In this document: piece by piece, positions 13,638 to 28,299 of the stretch
Position numbering within the stretch: the first letter of the stretch is position 1
Layout of the letters: each line of letters opens with the position of its first letter
Origin: Acridotheres tristis
Taxonomy: Eukaryota > Chordata > Aves > Passeriformes > Sturnidae
Assembly (NCBI GenBank): GCA_037013685.1
Contig: CM072896.1
Coordinates: 14,147,444 to 14,211,443, forward strand
Direction of reading: 5' to 3'
Length of the DNA stretch: 64,000 bases
Program-made: the position numbers and the translations under genes
Notes under the pieces: model-generated
What the model was told of the DNA's origin: nothing
The model's database searches: none
Seen by the model: the letters and a program-made list of their open reading frames with translations, nothing else

Positions 13638-15034
13638 ACCCTGGAAAGCAGCTGGAAGGACCAGCAGGATACTCAGACAGGCAGTGCTGGGCTCCATCCC
13701 TCCGGAGGAACCAGCTGCAAGGGCTGTGCCTGAGTGGGGCTGTCACAGCACAAAGGTCCCTGGGGCAATCACTGCAGAGCCACACTTGTGAGAGGTTTTT
13801 TGCTCTGCTGTTGACGTTATTTGTCTCAGTTTAAAAAGCCACACAGTGAAAATATTGTAACTGGCAGAAGATCGTGGAAGAGCGAAGATCTTGCAGTGCA
13901 GCTGGGCATTCTCTGCCTACTGAGCACTCGTGAATCCTTTGTGCTCTGATTAGAAGCCGAGTGTACCACCTTTTGTTTTCAGAAACTCCCAATTGAAATT
14001 ACTCAAGCACCAGAGCACATTGGGGCTGGCAGGACAGTCAGGAAATCAGCTGGGAGCCAGGCTGGTATCTCCAGCTCTCATCTTGTTTCACTCTCACTGC
14101 CATTGCTTGGTGACTCTCAGTTTGAAAAATATTGGCTTAGCAGAAATGGGCTTGTCACCTGTCCAAACAGCTGATCTCAGATCCTCTGAATGTCTAAAGG
14201 ATTTTCACTAGGCGGAACTGAAGGGTTCATCAATAATATAAAAGCAGCATTTAACATACAGAGGAAAGTTTCATCAAGGGATCTTAAAGGTCAGAGGAGA
14301 TCAGAAAACTTTTAGCTATCTCTGGTGGTGTATTTGTCTTTGAAGACACAGAAAATTTTAGTTAATATTCTATCTGTATGGACAGAACCGCTGGGAAATC
14401 CTGCTGCCAGGCACAACAGTCACTACCTGTCCTCTCCCTGGTAGAAGTGAAAGCCTTCGAGAACAGCCTCTGGTGTTTCATCCAACACCAGAGAGGCTTC
14501 AACTTTTCACGGGCACCATCAGACCAAGGTGAACATTCTAAATCCCATGAGGTCCCTGATGGCCCTTCCAAGATGCAGACAATGCACACCAGTGTTTTTT
14601 CCAGTCTTCATAACATCAATAAAACATTCAGACTCTGGGAATCATTGCCTTAAATACTCCCATATGTACAGGAGGGATGACTGACATCATAAATTCCCTG
14701 GAGAGTCTGGTCCCTGGTTTCTGTGCCTCCAAGTGACGAGGAGACAAGCACACTGCAGTGAAATCCTCACAGGCAGAACAAGCTGCAGCAGCACTTTAGT
14801 CCTCTCAATGAGTATATGGATTTGGAATTTGGACAAAATCAAACCTAGAAAGCACAAACCATGTAACCCACTGACACCAAATTGCTGTCTGTGCAGACAG
14901 CCTCTTTTAAAAACATGTCTTTCTCCCTGAGCTGTCAGGGCCCCTGTTTTGTCACAGAGGCACCCTGCTGTGACAGGACACGAGGCTGTCTCTACCAAAA
15001 CTCCTTCTGTTCAGTCTTCCAGGCCCTGCCCAGA

Positions 15035-15058
15035 TTTTTTTTTTTTTTTTTTTTTTTT
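15035..15058. repeat. Poly-T tract (24 nt)
   Basis: An uninterrupted run of 24 T lies in intron 3. It could be the complement of a retroposed poly(A) tail, but the flanks show no recognisable cDNA, so it is called a simple homopolymer. Confidence 0.95.
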
Positions 15059-18000
15059 GGCTAGATGGCTATAGCTGTTTCAGTAAAGAGAGGACAGATG
15101 GCGAGCAAGAATCTGAATGCATTTTCTGGACCCCAAACTGTGTTAGGGGTTTTCTTTCTCTTCCTTTCTGTCAACAGTGGCAGTGTTGTTGCTGAGGCCA
15201 AGGTCTAGTCTCAGTGTGGCTGTCTTGGGAAGACTGCTATTTGAATAAGGTGGGGATTGATGAGCAAAAGTTACTGAAATTCTCTGGTGACCTGTTCTTA
15301 AATAGGAGAGATAAACGGAAGGGATGAGCTACCTCTGCTGCCTAGAATGTTTCAAGAACATTTTGTGTATCTGTTGTTGCACTTTTAGGCTAAAGACACC
15401 ATAAACCCAGTAGCTGGGGGAGTGATTGTATGACAGCAGTTTCCTGCTAAGAGAAAAAAGTGCTTTTGCTACTCCCTGTGTACAGGTGCTGTGGGGTAAT
15501 GTATCCAATTCCACATGGCTGAAGTAGAGGAATTCTCTTCTAGGGGAAGGGAGGCTTGAGCTTGGTTTGTGTTTCAATTTCTGATTGTCTTCTCCTTGTG
15601 AGCATCAGACTGCCCACAGTGCTCTCCCAGCTCCAGGATTGCCATCAGTGCACACTGAAAAGGAGAGCAGCCAGGCCACAGCATGTGAGCTGTGCTCTCC
15701 TCTTTTCTTTTCTCCTCATAGCAGCAATAGCTCCTTGCACTGGGGCTGTTCTGTGCAGACCCCTTTCAGTCCTGCTGACACACTTGGGGGATGAATTTCT
15801 GCCTACGGCTGCTCCCAACCATCAGTCACTGCATTCTGCCTCTACTCCTTCATTGGAAACAGCTTTTACATGGAAATTAACCTGTTTGGCCAGGGTTGCT
15901 CACTGTTGTTGTTTCAAGAGTGAGTTGACAGCAACAGCAATAAACTGTCATGTGTTTGGGCAAGAGCCACGTCTCTGCACCACTTCCCAGTGGCTGCAAG
16001 GGTTGCATACAGGAAGTTTGGAAAAGTTGAGGAGCAGACCTAGAGGTTCTTGACTGCAGAAGTGAAGCAGCAGGACAGGACACTCCTTTTCTGCACTAAA
16101 ATTTCTCCCATGAAGAAAGAGAGAGGTTTGGCCAATGCTGAGGTTTCATCCAGGGTAGCAGAAATCCCATGCAAGCAGCAACTGCACATGTGTAGGCAGC
16201 ACAATATATACAAATCATCTTAGAATATTTAAAATACAGCATGTGTTCAACCCATCGAGCCTTTTTCTGCAGCACCTGTACAGTACTGATGCACTGGGAC
16301 ACGCTGAATATCTGTGCCTGCTATGTGTGTTCCTGTTTCCCGTGGGAGAGTGACAGGAATGGATAAGCCTTAGCACAGTGTGACAAGCACTCCCACATCC
16401 CACAGGGCAGCCAGGATGGCATTGCTGCAGGGCCACCTTGCTTGCCTGCAGGGGGATCAGGGCTGTGCAAGATCCCCAGGAGGATCCCTGCTGGCTCTCA
16501 AAGTGTCTTGAGAAGAGCAGAGCCTGAATATCTGTTTCTGCAGAGGCTCTTTCCTAAATTTCTGCTATTATCACTAAGGGGAGGTGATAAGGTCTGGTTA
16601 TGTATCATGAACTACACATGTGAGAGCAAGGGAGGGTTGGGAGACCTCTGTGCCATCCCCAGTTCACAGCTCCTAGTTGTAGTGTTGTCATGTAGGATTA
16701 GGCTGCCAGCCAAGGGAGCCTTCATCTGTCATTGCTCTGTGCAGATTCAGGATTGCAGCAGAGAGGGGACAATGGATGTGCTGAAATCAGTTGCATGAAA
16801 CTTGGATTTCAGATGTGCAAGGACTTCAAGATGGCTTGCTGACTGCTGGGCTCAGGTTCTCTGTGTTGGGTTGAGATGCTGACAGAGGCCTTGGTGCTGT
16901 TACGTTTTTGCTCTATCATGCCAACATTTCCCATGGGAAAGCAATGTCGCTTTCTCATTATGCTTGAAAGGCCCTAGTCCTGTCTCACCTTTCTGTATGT
17001 TGGAAGTTGCCAAAGAGAAGTCGCTTCTTGCAGTCAATCGAAGTGGACATGGAGGGAGAGAGTGTCTAAATGTTTATAGGGCATAGTGCCTGTGACTTGT
17101 GCCTGAAGGACCCATCAGAGTAGCTGAATTTCTAGATTATCTTAGTTATCTAAAATTGTGTCTCAGAAACAGAAGCTTACTGTGGTGAAATAAAACATCG
17201 GGGAATAAAGAAGGAGGAATGGGAAAAGGAAGAAAAATACTTTAAATTATGAATTAAAAGAAAGGGAAGAAGTAGGTATGATGTGGGATTGCCCATATTG
17301 TGAGATTAAAAGAGACAAGTTGTTTGGGGATTTTAGAGTAAACTGGCATCCTGAAAAGCATGGGAGAGAGCACATCCCTTTCCTTGTCCTGACTGCCCTA
17401 AGAAACGCTCTGCAGGGTCATTCCTGAAAGGGTTATTGTCAGTGTGATGAAGATGAAATCACTGTGCTTCCCTGCTGTTGCCAGCATATTTCTCCCAAAA
17501 GTGCAGTCAGTGCAGTTGTTCTGCATGGCCTGTGAATGCCAATACATCTCCCCAGTGCTCTGTCCCTTGAGTGCACACCTTCAGCTTTCAAACGGCTTCG
17601 GGAGCTGAGGGATTACCTGATACACTTCAGGAAACCCCAGCTTCTCCCTGGTCATCAGATTTACATCAACTATTTGGTTTCAGCAGTTTCTGAGTATCTG
17701 GCTACAAATTTTCCTAAGCCCACAGTATTCTAGTCACTATCTGCACAGATTTGTCCATTGTCTCTGTAGTGCAAAGGGGTGGGAAGCAGCTTAATACTTG
17801 GGGGAATTTGCTTCATGAATGATTCATGCTGGGATGACCCTAATCCTATTCAGTTCAAAATGAACAGCATGAAATTGCACAGTTAGAACTCTTAACAGGA
17901 AGAGGCCCTTGAAGCACTGTGGCCACCACACCTGTCATCACTTTTTCTGGTTTCTTCACATGAAGTCAGTGCATGTCACAGCACCCCACAGCCTTTTCAG

Positions 18001-21000
18001 GATCCACAGGTTAGAGGCGTTGTGCTGGTGAAGCTGTGAGCTGTATCTGGCTCTGTTTTGGCTTTTGATCACCAGGAGATGCATGTGTCAGAGTGCAGCA
18101 AGAATCACGGTGTGCTTCATTGTGTTGCCTGCAGGGACAGCAGCCCACTGCCTGGAGCACACGGTGTTCAGGAGTTTGCCATATTGATAAAGGGAAAGCA
18201 TATCAGGCTTTGACAAGCTACACTAGAGGCTGAACGTTGTCAGCTGGAGAGTACATGCTAGCACATATACTGCATGCATAAAAAGCTATTTATCTTTGCT
18301 TAGGGAGAAGCTGCTGCTGACGATAGGGAATTCATTTCCATAGACCTTTCGGGGCTTTTTGATGTGTGCTCGGCATCACTGCTGAGTGACTTTCACTTTC
18401 CCAAATATTGTGCTACTCCTGCTAGAGAGACAAAAAAGAGGGGGCACAGCAACATTGTGCCTCCATGCAAGGATCTTGGGCTGAAAGGTGATGTGGAATG
18501 GAGCTTTTGGGGAGTGGATCCTGCTGTGTCTGGCACACCAGTATCTTCCTGTTCTTTCTTGAATGCAGTAAAGCTTTTACAGTGAAAGCTAGGATTCAGA
18601 AATCCAGATCCTGACTCTGACACAGCCTTTTCAAGGATCTTATGCAACTGACCTCATTTCTCTTAGTCCATTATCTCCTCACCACGGTGGGACATTCTTG
18701 TTGGATCCTTGTGTGAGTGTGATTAATGGAAATACTCAGTTGCTCTGCTGGTAGGCACCATTTGTTTACCTACAGGGACAGACCTCCACCCTTGCTTGTA
18801 GAATTATGTGTTTGATTATTCTTCTGTAAGCTGCCTGTGTAAATGTGAGTATGGCACAACACATACAAGTATGATGGTCAGAACTGGTTTTGACAGTTTC
18901 TTATCTCCATAAAATATCAAGTTTACTTTTGCCATTTCCTCCCAGACATCTTCAAATCTCAACAACGGTGAATTCTCCATGGACTGAGACCTGACGGGCA
19001 CTGAGCTGGGCAGCGAAGTGCAATCCTGGAGCTGCTCTTCCAATCGGAGCCCCACCAGGAATCCTCCAGCCTCTGATGTTTCACTAAAGCCTCTCCTGGC
19101 TCAGGCCCTTCTTGTCTCTCCTTGGGGATCTACATCAGCTCCCATACCGAGCTCTGAGCACAGAGTGCCTGCCTCACTTGTGCTGGCCCCAGCAGGCACA
19201 CTCCCCACTGCCAAGAGCAAGGAGGAGCTTTCACTGCATTTTCCCTGTTCTTACACCTTTTCCTTGGTGCTACGGCCAGACTGCCAATTTGGCAGTGGCC
19301 AGCAGTACAGCAGTTCTTTAGTCAGTTTTAATAAGTGTGTTTGAAAGAGGCTGCTGGCTGCAGAGGTGTGGAGGCCCATCACACAGCATGCCTGTCGTGA
19401 GCATATGTCTGGTGTCGAGATGAAACCCATGGCTCCGACCCTGAGGCTGCAGCATGGAGGTTTTCAGCTGCCCATTAAAAGCAGCTGATGGATCAATGTT
19501 ACCAGCAGACATCATCCCCTGCATCATGACCAGTGGTTAGTACATGGGGCTGCACTGTCCTTCTACAATAATCCCTTCTTTTTTCACCATCTTCAAAGGT
19601 GGCTTTGCATACAAGACCAATAGTGAAACCATCGCTCATTACTTGATTGCATAATTACATTCTGCTACAGTGTAATTTGGTTATGGATGTAATTAAATGG
19701 ATCAAGGTCAGCAGTAGGGCTCAGGACATAAGTGGAGGTGAAAAAAGGCCGAGAACTTCTTTAGTGCAGAGTACCACCTTGTTGGCAACTTTAGCAGCTC
19801 AGGTCAGTGTTTTTGTGACCCTGCTGCTTGTCCCTCTGGCCTCACAAGATGTATGTGATGCTTTTCAGGTGGCTTTTCTCATGGTTATGAAGTAGCCAAC
19901 AGTGAGGTTGTGGCTGGCTTGAGGGATGCAAGCACTTGGATCATTTGATCCAAGCTTCCTGGCAGAGCTTTTCCACAGGAGTCCCTCGAGACCCCTGACT
20001 CCTGAACTTGATGCCTGTGTCCGTAGGGACTTTGGGCTAGATTTTGCTGGAAAACAGAAGTGACAACTGTTGAAGCAGGTGTGCTTCAAAACAGCTTTGT
20101 AGTATTTTTTGGATCATATAATTTGCGGGGGAAAGAAATCAGAAGGTTATAGATGGAGCTTTGTTGAGAACTGTTGTTTTGTAGTAAGGACAGAAACAAT
20201 TCAGGAGCCTCTTGCACACTGCGTCCTCTCTGTGCTGCTGCACTGGAGCATGGACTGTGCTGCACTATAGCATCTGCTTCCTGGATGTGGACATTACTTG
20301 GTGCACAGACTTGTCTCCCCATTCACAAAATCAGGGAAAGAAGGAACCAATGGCATTAACGTGTGCCAAGATTTGTAATAATGAATGTACGTTCCTGACA
20401 AAGGTAACTGAAAGTAAGTCATGCAGCAAAGTTTATGGGAGCCCTTCAGAACAACCTAGTCTATCTACTGCCTTCCAGAGCCTGATATGAATAAATAATT
20501 TCATGGCTATTAATGTGAATGCTGCTAATTTTGAGTGTCAGTTCCTACAATATTAAACCCTACAGCCAGTTCTGCCCTTAAGGAACATTTTTTCTGCAAG
20601 GGCTTTGTATCCATGCAAATGTTATCTGTACCCTCTGAAGAGGCTGCAGCTAAAGAATGGCTTTTGAAAATGTGTAGCGCCAGGATTATCATGCCTCGGT
20701 TTTTTATCAAGTGTACGCTAACGAAAAAAACAAAAGAACAAAACCCAAGACTTTTCAATATCAAAGCTAAATTTAGAAAGCCAACTTTTTAAAGAATCCT
20801 TGTCAGTTGAAAGTTTATTTTTTAATGACCAGCTTAAAAAGAAAAATCTCACAACACTCATTATTTTTCTTTTATCTCTCACTTGCCTCATATTTTTTAC
20901 TTCCCTCTTCTAAGTAAAATGATCCCCATGGTGCTCTTACATTCTGTGTGTTCCTCTAAGTGCAGTTGTATGTATTTGTGAATTAGCAGTTTGCTAATGT

Positions 21001-23386
21001 GCTTTGCCTAGGTCAGTTGAGACGTAGTAGTGTGGAACTAGTAAATAAAACTCAGTGATTTGATAAGCATTCTACCACTTGCCTGATTGAATTTTTGCTT
21101 CACAAGTTTTCACCTTGCAGATTCTTTTGTGTTGTTCTATATGGTGACAGTCATTCATGACTGCACTGTTTGTGGCAGGATGGGCTGGGACACCTTGCCT
21201 GTTGCTGACCCCAGTGCCATAGACTGTGGGGCAGAAGTGACTGTTCAGATCCATTAGGATGAACAGATCATTACAGTTTTGCCAGATCATTCTGCTTGCA
21301 GGAAGTCCCTGCCTTTAGCTGAGTTAAATCAGACACTTTGACACAGGTTATCTTTGTGAATTTCTCCCGGCGCCAGAAGTTATGTTTCCACAGGACTTGT
21401 CATCTTCTCCTTCATCTCCGTTGTTATGGAAATGGTCATATCAATTTTAATACAAACATTCATGAATCAGTGCTTATTCCTAGGACAGAATGTTTAGTCC
21501 AGCTTTAGTGATTCTTAGAGGATCCAATTGTGCTCATGTTGCTGTACTAAGGATTCAGGACTTAGTATTGATGAAAACAGATGGAAATTAAGAAGCATTG
21601 CAAATGGTGAGAAAGGAGTTCTTATGCCCATGAGCAAATGATTTCTCTTTTGTGAGGCTTTTTTGGTTCAGTGGGGCCTTTTTCCCTCCCCCAGTTTTTT
21701 AATAGCACAGAAGAAAGCAGGAATTACATGTTTCTTTTCCAGTGGTGTATACAGGACAGCTCTGAGATTTCCTTCCTCCTCAGCATGTTTGCTGGAACAT
21801 ATACATCAGATTTCTTTAAAAGCTATCATCCTAAGGAAGATATTTTCAAACCTCGGAAGAGTCCAGCCATGACATGTAGTAAACTCCAGACTTTCTGCAA
21901 GCCAGGTACTGATTTCAAATAGGCAGGCTTAGCACTGTTGTGTTGTTACTATGGCCATTGTTGCTGTTTGTGGGTGTTGGTGATAAGTGCTCTTTGGAAG
22001 GCTTTGTGTTACTACATCCAGTGTGGCTGCGGCATTTGAGATCATAAAGGAACAATCTGAAATGTAAACTCCATGTGGCGAAAGATCTTGTGTACAGCCC
22101 CCACCAGGGTACAGCAGGCTGCTCACGTCCCTGCTTTCCAGAGGGCATACAGGGCCCTCGGCCCCTTTTAAGAGCACTGATATTTCACATCATCACATGC
22201 CTGCTTTATAATACCCCACTGCAGTAAGCCAGCTATCCCCAGCTATCTCTGGCATTAGTACTTTAGCTAGACCAGGATTGCACTTTTGGAAAAATCCCTC
22301 CAGTCACCTTCACATGCAGCTTTTTGGTTTGCACTGCAGAGTGGTTCAGGTGGTGCAAACCAGTTTCACTTCTGGGTGAAACTAAACTGAAGGGTTCTCT
22401 TTGGGAGTGCCCCTAAAATACTAGATAGTCAGACTATGGGACCAGGTGGCAGCTAGACCAGACTGAACCCATCCTGAAATGTCTACAGTGCCAGCATCCA
22501 GCCCTTGCCACCAGCAGTTTCGCTCTATGCATTTGGTCCTGCAGTGTAAACATGGTCTATATAAAAAATAATCAAATGCCTTCAGATCTAATTGTAAACC
22601 CTGGATCTCACTGAGTCTGTGTGCTGCAATAAGTAGCTACAAAGTGAAAGCAGTAATTTTTAACTCTGGATTGCTCTGTTGATTTTGGGTCATATAATTT
22701 AAAGACATTTGCACAGTCTTTTGTATACTAGTCCCACAATAAAATGGTCTCCTGCTTTACTGTGCATTGTGCCAAATAGAGTTAGTGTGTTATATTATTC
22801 TCTCTAGAGTGACTATATTATTTTAGTTTGGAGGTTGAAGTCATTAGTTGGCTTCTGAACAGGATCAGATGCCAAAGCTAATCTGTGTTCTCTAGCAAAG
22901 TGTGCAACAGAGTGAAAAATTTCACTATAGCCATTGCTGCAAAATCCCTTATGATATACTTCCATCTGTGTGATTCCTGGGAAGCAGAGCATCACTACAA
23001 TGGGTCAGTTGGCTACATACACTGGAACAGTCAGATCTGAGCAGTGGCATAGTTTGGGTCCATTCAAAATGTTTGTGCATTGTCCACGGGTTATTCCACA
23101 TCAAAAGGAAACTAACAGAAAAAGAACAAGTCAGGTTGTCAGCACATACATACCGTGGAAATCCATTCAAGGTATTAATAAGCCCAGTATTGTCTATGAA
23201 GTTGTTTTGGGCTGTGAGATTTGTCAGCTCCTTCAAGCTGTGCATAAATATTGTGGTCAATATGTGGATGGAAATTCTGTCAGAGCAGAGTTGGTTGATT
23301 TTTTTTAATTCTCAGAAAACCAGTGAATAAATGTCTAAAAGCCACAGAAATATGCCTGCACACCCTCCACAGTCTTCTTTTATAGC

Positions 23387-23406
23387 ACCTACCTACCTAC
23401 CTACCT
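23387..23406. repeat. (ACCT)5 microsatellite
   Basis: Five perfect ACCT units lie in intron 3. It is short but likely length-variable. Confidence 0.95.
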
Positions 23407-24499
23407 TCACTGGGGGCGGGGATGATGAGCAGAGGGGTGTGAAGTGTCACCTGAGTATCACCCCGGCAGATATTAAGGGAGCACCATGGACCTTCTTTGC
23501 TGGCTTTGTCAGCAGAAATGTTGCTGGGGCCCAGGCTTTGATGCACAGATCTCAGAGGGTTCCCTTTGGCTTTCCCAGTGGGCAGCAGAGCTGGCCTCCT
23601 CTCAAGAATATTCTGCGAACCTTTCCTACTCGCTGTGTAGGCGCTGCAGCAGTGGGTACAGGGGGGTGGGAAAAGCCACATAAATTGTCACACTTGGTAA
23701 CATTTCATCTTGGTTGTAAGAACCTGCTGGTCCAACACCAGCTCACCCCAGCCTCAGCTGATGCTTCAAACCACAGGACTTTGTTAATTGCCCAGTTGTA
23801 GCCAATCTGTCAGTAAGCTGTCAAAATATTAATAACCGAGCACCACTCATTTTCAAAATGGACATTTCAACAGCAAAGAAATTGAATTTCCAGCCCTGGT
23901 TGTGACAACTCTGAAATTGGTTTAATGCAGGAGAGATCTTTCCAGCATTAAGAAAGACAGGGTATGTTTCCAGTGAGTCTCACAGTTTGAATTTAAGAGT
24001 CATAGCAGAGAGGCTATCTCAGCACATCAGCATCCCAGGGCTGTAACAGGCCTGGTGAGCTCCTTGGCAAGTCCTTTTATCTTCTGCCCATGTGACGATG
24101 AATTACACAGAAAAAATGAGCTACGCAAAATTGAGTTGAGGCCATTTTCTTCCCTCAGACCTGCACTTTCTGCGGGCTGTACTGCTGGGTGAGAGCAGGA
24201 CAGTTTTTTTTGCGTGTTAAAAACCATAAAACATTTGTAAGACTGTTTGTTACAACGGCTGGGCTCCTTCTCAGTCCTTTTCTTGCTGACATTGTTATAA
24301 TTGCAATTGCATTGCATTGGCATAATTTCATTTATTTCAGAAAGAGGCGGTGTTTGCCTAAGAAACTGAACTGGAACTTGGTTGAAATTTGTTTCTCTAC
24401 TCACTGGCACCTCCTGTTTGCAGAGCATCTAGCCTACCATCTGGTCTTTCAGTGCTCAGGACTTCAACACAGAAATGTAGAAATTATGAGGTCTGCCCT

Positions 24500-24780
24500 C
24501 CTGTCATTGTGAAAACATTTTATTAAATGCCCGAAGCATTTATACTCTGGTTTGAGCCTTTGAGCATGATTTTCATATAAATAATAACATGATAAACCCA
24601 ATATTGACTGCTTATTTTCCACTAAAAGGTTTCTTTTGACTGTCAGAAGAAAATAATCTCATGTTTATAAATGCATAGCGGTTACTTTAGTTTATACATT
24701 GTAATTATTATCAACAATAATAAAAATATCAGGATCTCAAACATAACCAAAAGCAACAAATCAATTTATTCTGCCCTGTG
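24500..24780. promoter_or_regulatory. AT-rich candidate conserved non-coding element
   Basis: A long AT-rich but non-repetitive stretch holds ATAAATAATAACATGATAAA, TTGTAATTATTATCAACAAT and CAAATCAATTTATT. It has no coding potential. I flag it as a possible intron 3 enhancer with low confidence. Confidence 0.2.
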
Positions 24781-27102
24781 CTCAGACTCAGATTGATGCC
24801 AAAAACAGAGATCAGAGGTTCAGCGCATCCCATCTGGCTGTGTTTCTTGGGTTCTTACATTATTATTTTTCTTTATAGTTATTTCAGGCTTTAGCAGATG
24901 AGGCAGTACGCTGCTAATTTAGGAAATCTGTTTTTCTTGTATGCAACTAACATATCTTCATCTAGTGCCATCTTGTCTCATGATCATTATGTCTGAAAGC
25001 AAAAATGTATTTCTGGATGTGTTTTGGAGTAAGCAGTTGATAACATCGTTGGCAATTTCAGACACTTTGTCAGGAAAACAGAATGAAGAGAAGACAATAG
25101 ATGAGTTGGGATTCCCAGGTTAGAAATTGTCTTGGGGTTTCACCAGATCCCCAGGCTGCCAGGAATGCAATACCTGAGACAATGGTGTCAGGAGAAACCC
25201 CTTTCGTGGGAAGCAGTTGCTTTCCTGGAAGAGCAGTGCTGCACTAGATGGGCCAAGTGCCACGAGTGAGCTGTGCTCTGATCACTACTCCAGCTCATAG
25301 CAGTCCAAACTTTCAGAGACTTTAAGATTCTAGCTTGAAATAAGATCCAAAATTGAAAACTGAATCAATCAAGTAAATTCCAAATATACCTTATATTTTA
25401 AAAAGAAGGGATGAAAATTTACTCTGTCCAAGCATGGATTTGAATTTGGGGTCTATCATTAAGAAAAAGTGAAGCAAAGGGCAGAATATGTGCCTTTCTC
25501 AGTGTGCCACATGAGTGAGCAGCTCAATGTGCTGGCTTCTGCAGGTCACACTGCCCACGGAGCTGTGCTGACAGTCACTGGTACCCAGACCTTACTGACA
25601 GAGCCTGCTCTCTCATCCAGTCCCCCCAGGCTCTCCAGGGAGCTATGGAAGTGAGCAGCCTGGCTGGTAGAGTCATCCCCAGTGATGTTCTTGTCAGCAA
25701 TTATTAAGCTGAAAGCTGTGTTCCTGCGAGGATTGCATGAGCAGCTCACCAAAGGCCAGTGCAGTGAATTTGGGCACTTCATGAAGTACTTGGTGACAAT
25801 GTGCCTGCACAGGGGGCAGGCCAAGAGCTGTAAGCAAAAGAACGCAATACTGGCTGTGGTGGGATGGACAGGTCTGATTTAGGATCCCCAAAACTCATTT
25901 GCTTTGTAGCCAGAGGGACACCATGGCTTGTGTGGATCTGTGATCAGGGTAACTGGTTTATCTGGGGTGAAACAGGGCTCAGTGTCTTGCAGAACTTACC
26001 ACGGGTATTGGGCAGATGTCCTTGCTGCTGCAGGACAACTTGGGCATGTCCATGCTGCAATCACACCTCTGTCTCCAGCATTCCTCAGTGATGGTGACGT
26101 GAATAATTTAATCAGTCCTTGAAAATAAAAAGGCACTTTAGGACAACCTTTGTCGGCATATAAAGATCCACAGCCTAATTACAGAGGCTTGTCCAGCACC
26201 TGTTTTTTTTGCCTGTCTAGAAATATTGGGTCAGCTCACAAGACTTTGCAAATTTGCACTTCCACTTCTTGTGCCGGTGTTTTAAAGGGAAGCCAGCTGA
26301 ACAATTATTTACCTTGAGTACAGAGAGTTCCCACAAAAGTGAGGGCAGATACTCCTCAAGTTAAATTTTCAGGCGCAGTAAGTTAGGTGACTTGCTAATG
26401 CTGCTTCCCATCTCCCAGAGCTGGAGAACAGACCTGCATGGATGATGATTTATTTGAAAATGTGTTCCCTCCAGCCCACAGATGGTCCAGGCGGAGTCAG
26501 AATGCTTTCAGATACCATATTGCCTCACTGTACACTCCCATGTAGCAGCTTGTTATTTTAAAATGTATCTGCTCTCTCCTACTTCTAAAAGGCCACCAGG
26601 AAGACTTGTCACCAATCTCTTACAGAGCTAGAAGGGGGAGGAAGAGTGGAGTGTGAAGAGTAGAATATCACCTGCCATCTGGACAAAGATGTGATGAGAT
26701 GTAAAGTTTGGATGCACATTTGTGGTTCTTGATCACATGCCAAGAGAGAGCTCAGCTACAATTATTTTAAAGCATTTCCAGACAGATGAAACCCTAGGTC
26801 AGGGGAGAAGCTACCCTGAGGCAGGTGGGCTCTGAACTGGATCGGACTCTGTGCAAGGCATCTCTACCTGTGGCAGTGCTGCTGAGGTCTGCTCAGGGCT
26901 TATCCTGCAAATGGAATCTCTGTGGTTAAAGACCTGTCCTGGGAATAAGAGTATGCCAGGATCAAGTGCTGTCATATGAGGTTTGTGGTCACAAATTCCC
27001 AGATATTCAAAAACAGTGTCTGAGCTTTCGGGGTTTAAATGGGAGTTGAGCACTTACATTTCATCTGGAAGTCCAAATGTCTTCAAGAATAGGTGTCTTG
27101 CA

Positions 27103-27142
27103 CATCTATTGATTTCAATAGATGCACAGTATTGATTTCAAT
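27103..27142. repeat. Inverted repeat plus overlapping 13-bp direct repeat
   Basis: CATCTATTGA (27103-27112) and TCAATAGATG (27115-27124) are perfect reverse complements with a 2-nt spacer. In addition TATTGATTTCAAT occurs at 27107-27119 and again at 27130-27142 (period 23). The ATTGATTTCAAT word resembles the ATTGACTTCAAT words I recall from old, diverged sauropsid repeats, so this may be a relic of one. That link is an inference. Confidence 0.85.
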
Positions 27143-28183
27143 GCTGAATTTCTCAGTGCTGTTAGCATCAGAGGAGTGTTGATAAAACCCTGCCCTAACT
27201 GAGGTCAGTGGGGAATGTAGAATGAGCTTTGCTGGGTAAAGAGCACCGTAAAGCAGATGCTCTTCTATAATGCCATCCTTTTCCTCAGGATGGAACAGTG
27301 CTTATACAGACAAGTAAACACAATCCAGTCATTCCATGCTCTGCCTCCGCAACAACAGTGAAATGCCAGTGCCGATAGCTGTGCTGATATTTATGATTCC
27401 TACTTAATATGTTTTAAATGAGTTGATGAGCTCTTAAGTATTAACACTAAAATCAGTAAGTACCCTGAGCCAGATTCTCTGGGAGGGAAGCCTTGCCATG
27501 CCATAGACTGTGGTGCAGTTTAGCTTTTAGCCCATCTGAAGATCTGGCTCGGTAATTGTGCAGAATGTAAAAGAGAAACCCATAAGTGCTGTAAACAAAG
27601 GAAAACTGTTACTCTGGGAGTGTGTTAGATATTTCAACACTCATAATTAACATCCCTTTCCTAAACTGTGGCACAAACTACTTGCAGAATGGGTTTTTTC
27701 TTTTATTGCTGCTAGTTTCAGTGACTAAATTTATTAAGTCATTAGGTTTGCTTGCGGATGTGTGTATTTGCTGTTCTCCTTTGGGTTATAATAAAAGGAG
27801 ATATTGGGAAAAAAATCTTTATTTATCTGGCAATTTCAGGAATGTTTGTAGGGAAATGGTGAGCAATATGAACAAAGCTGCCCAGTCTGGGAGAACACTG
27901 AGTGAGCAGCTGGGTTTGAATACAACAGCAGCCTGTGAGAGTTGCCTGCTGGCTTTCCCTGAGCATTGCACATGGAAACCTGTCACCATTTCTGCCATGA
28001 TCTGGGGACACCAGGGGCTTCTGGGGAGCAGGCTGATGGCTCTTCTAACCCAGAAATAACTTCTGGGACATCCGTGGTATGCTATACCCTCCCTGAGTAG
28101 GTCTGACACACCTCATCCCCCCCAGTGGCAGATGCATCCATTTTGCTCCTTTTGGTTCCAAGTGTTGTTGAATGTGATCTTCC

Positions 28184-28205
28184 TTTTTTTTTTTTTTTTT
28201 TTTTT
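28184..28205. repeat. Poly-T tract (22 nt)
   Basis: An uninterrupted run of 22 T lies in intron 3. No processed-gene sequence was recognised beside it. Confidence 0.95.
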
Positions 28206-28299
28206 CTGTGTGATAGCTACTGTGTTGCTTTTGGTTTTATTTAGACTGTGAAATTTCTAGTAAAACTACAGTTATCACAAACCAGACCTATTTTTTGTT

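Noticed and set aside
15035..15058. Poly-T as the tail of a processed pseudogene on the minus strand
   Set aside because: The sequence beside it does not resemble any cDNA I recognise, and no target duplication was seen.
15556..16053. 165-codon open frame on the plus strand
   Set aside because: Cys/Ser/Leu-rich composition typical of translated non-coding DNA, no homology recognised, no splice or promoter context.
23387..23406. Short direct repeats as a CRISPR-like array
   Set aside because: It is a plain ACCT microsatellite in vertebrate DNA, with no spacers.
28184..28205. Poly-T as a retroposed tail
   Set aside because: No cDNA-like sequence on either side.
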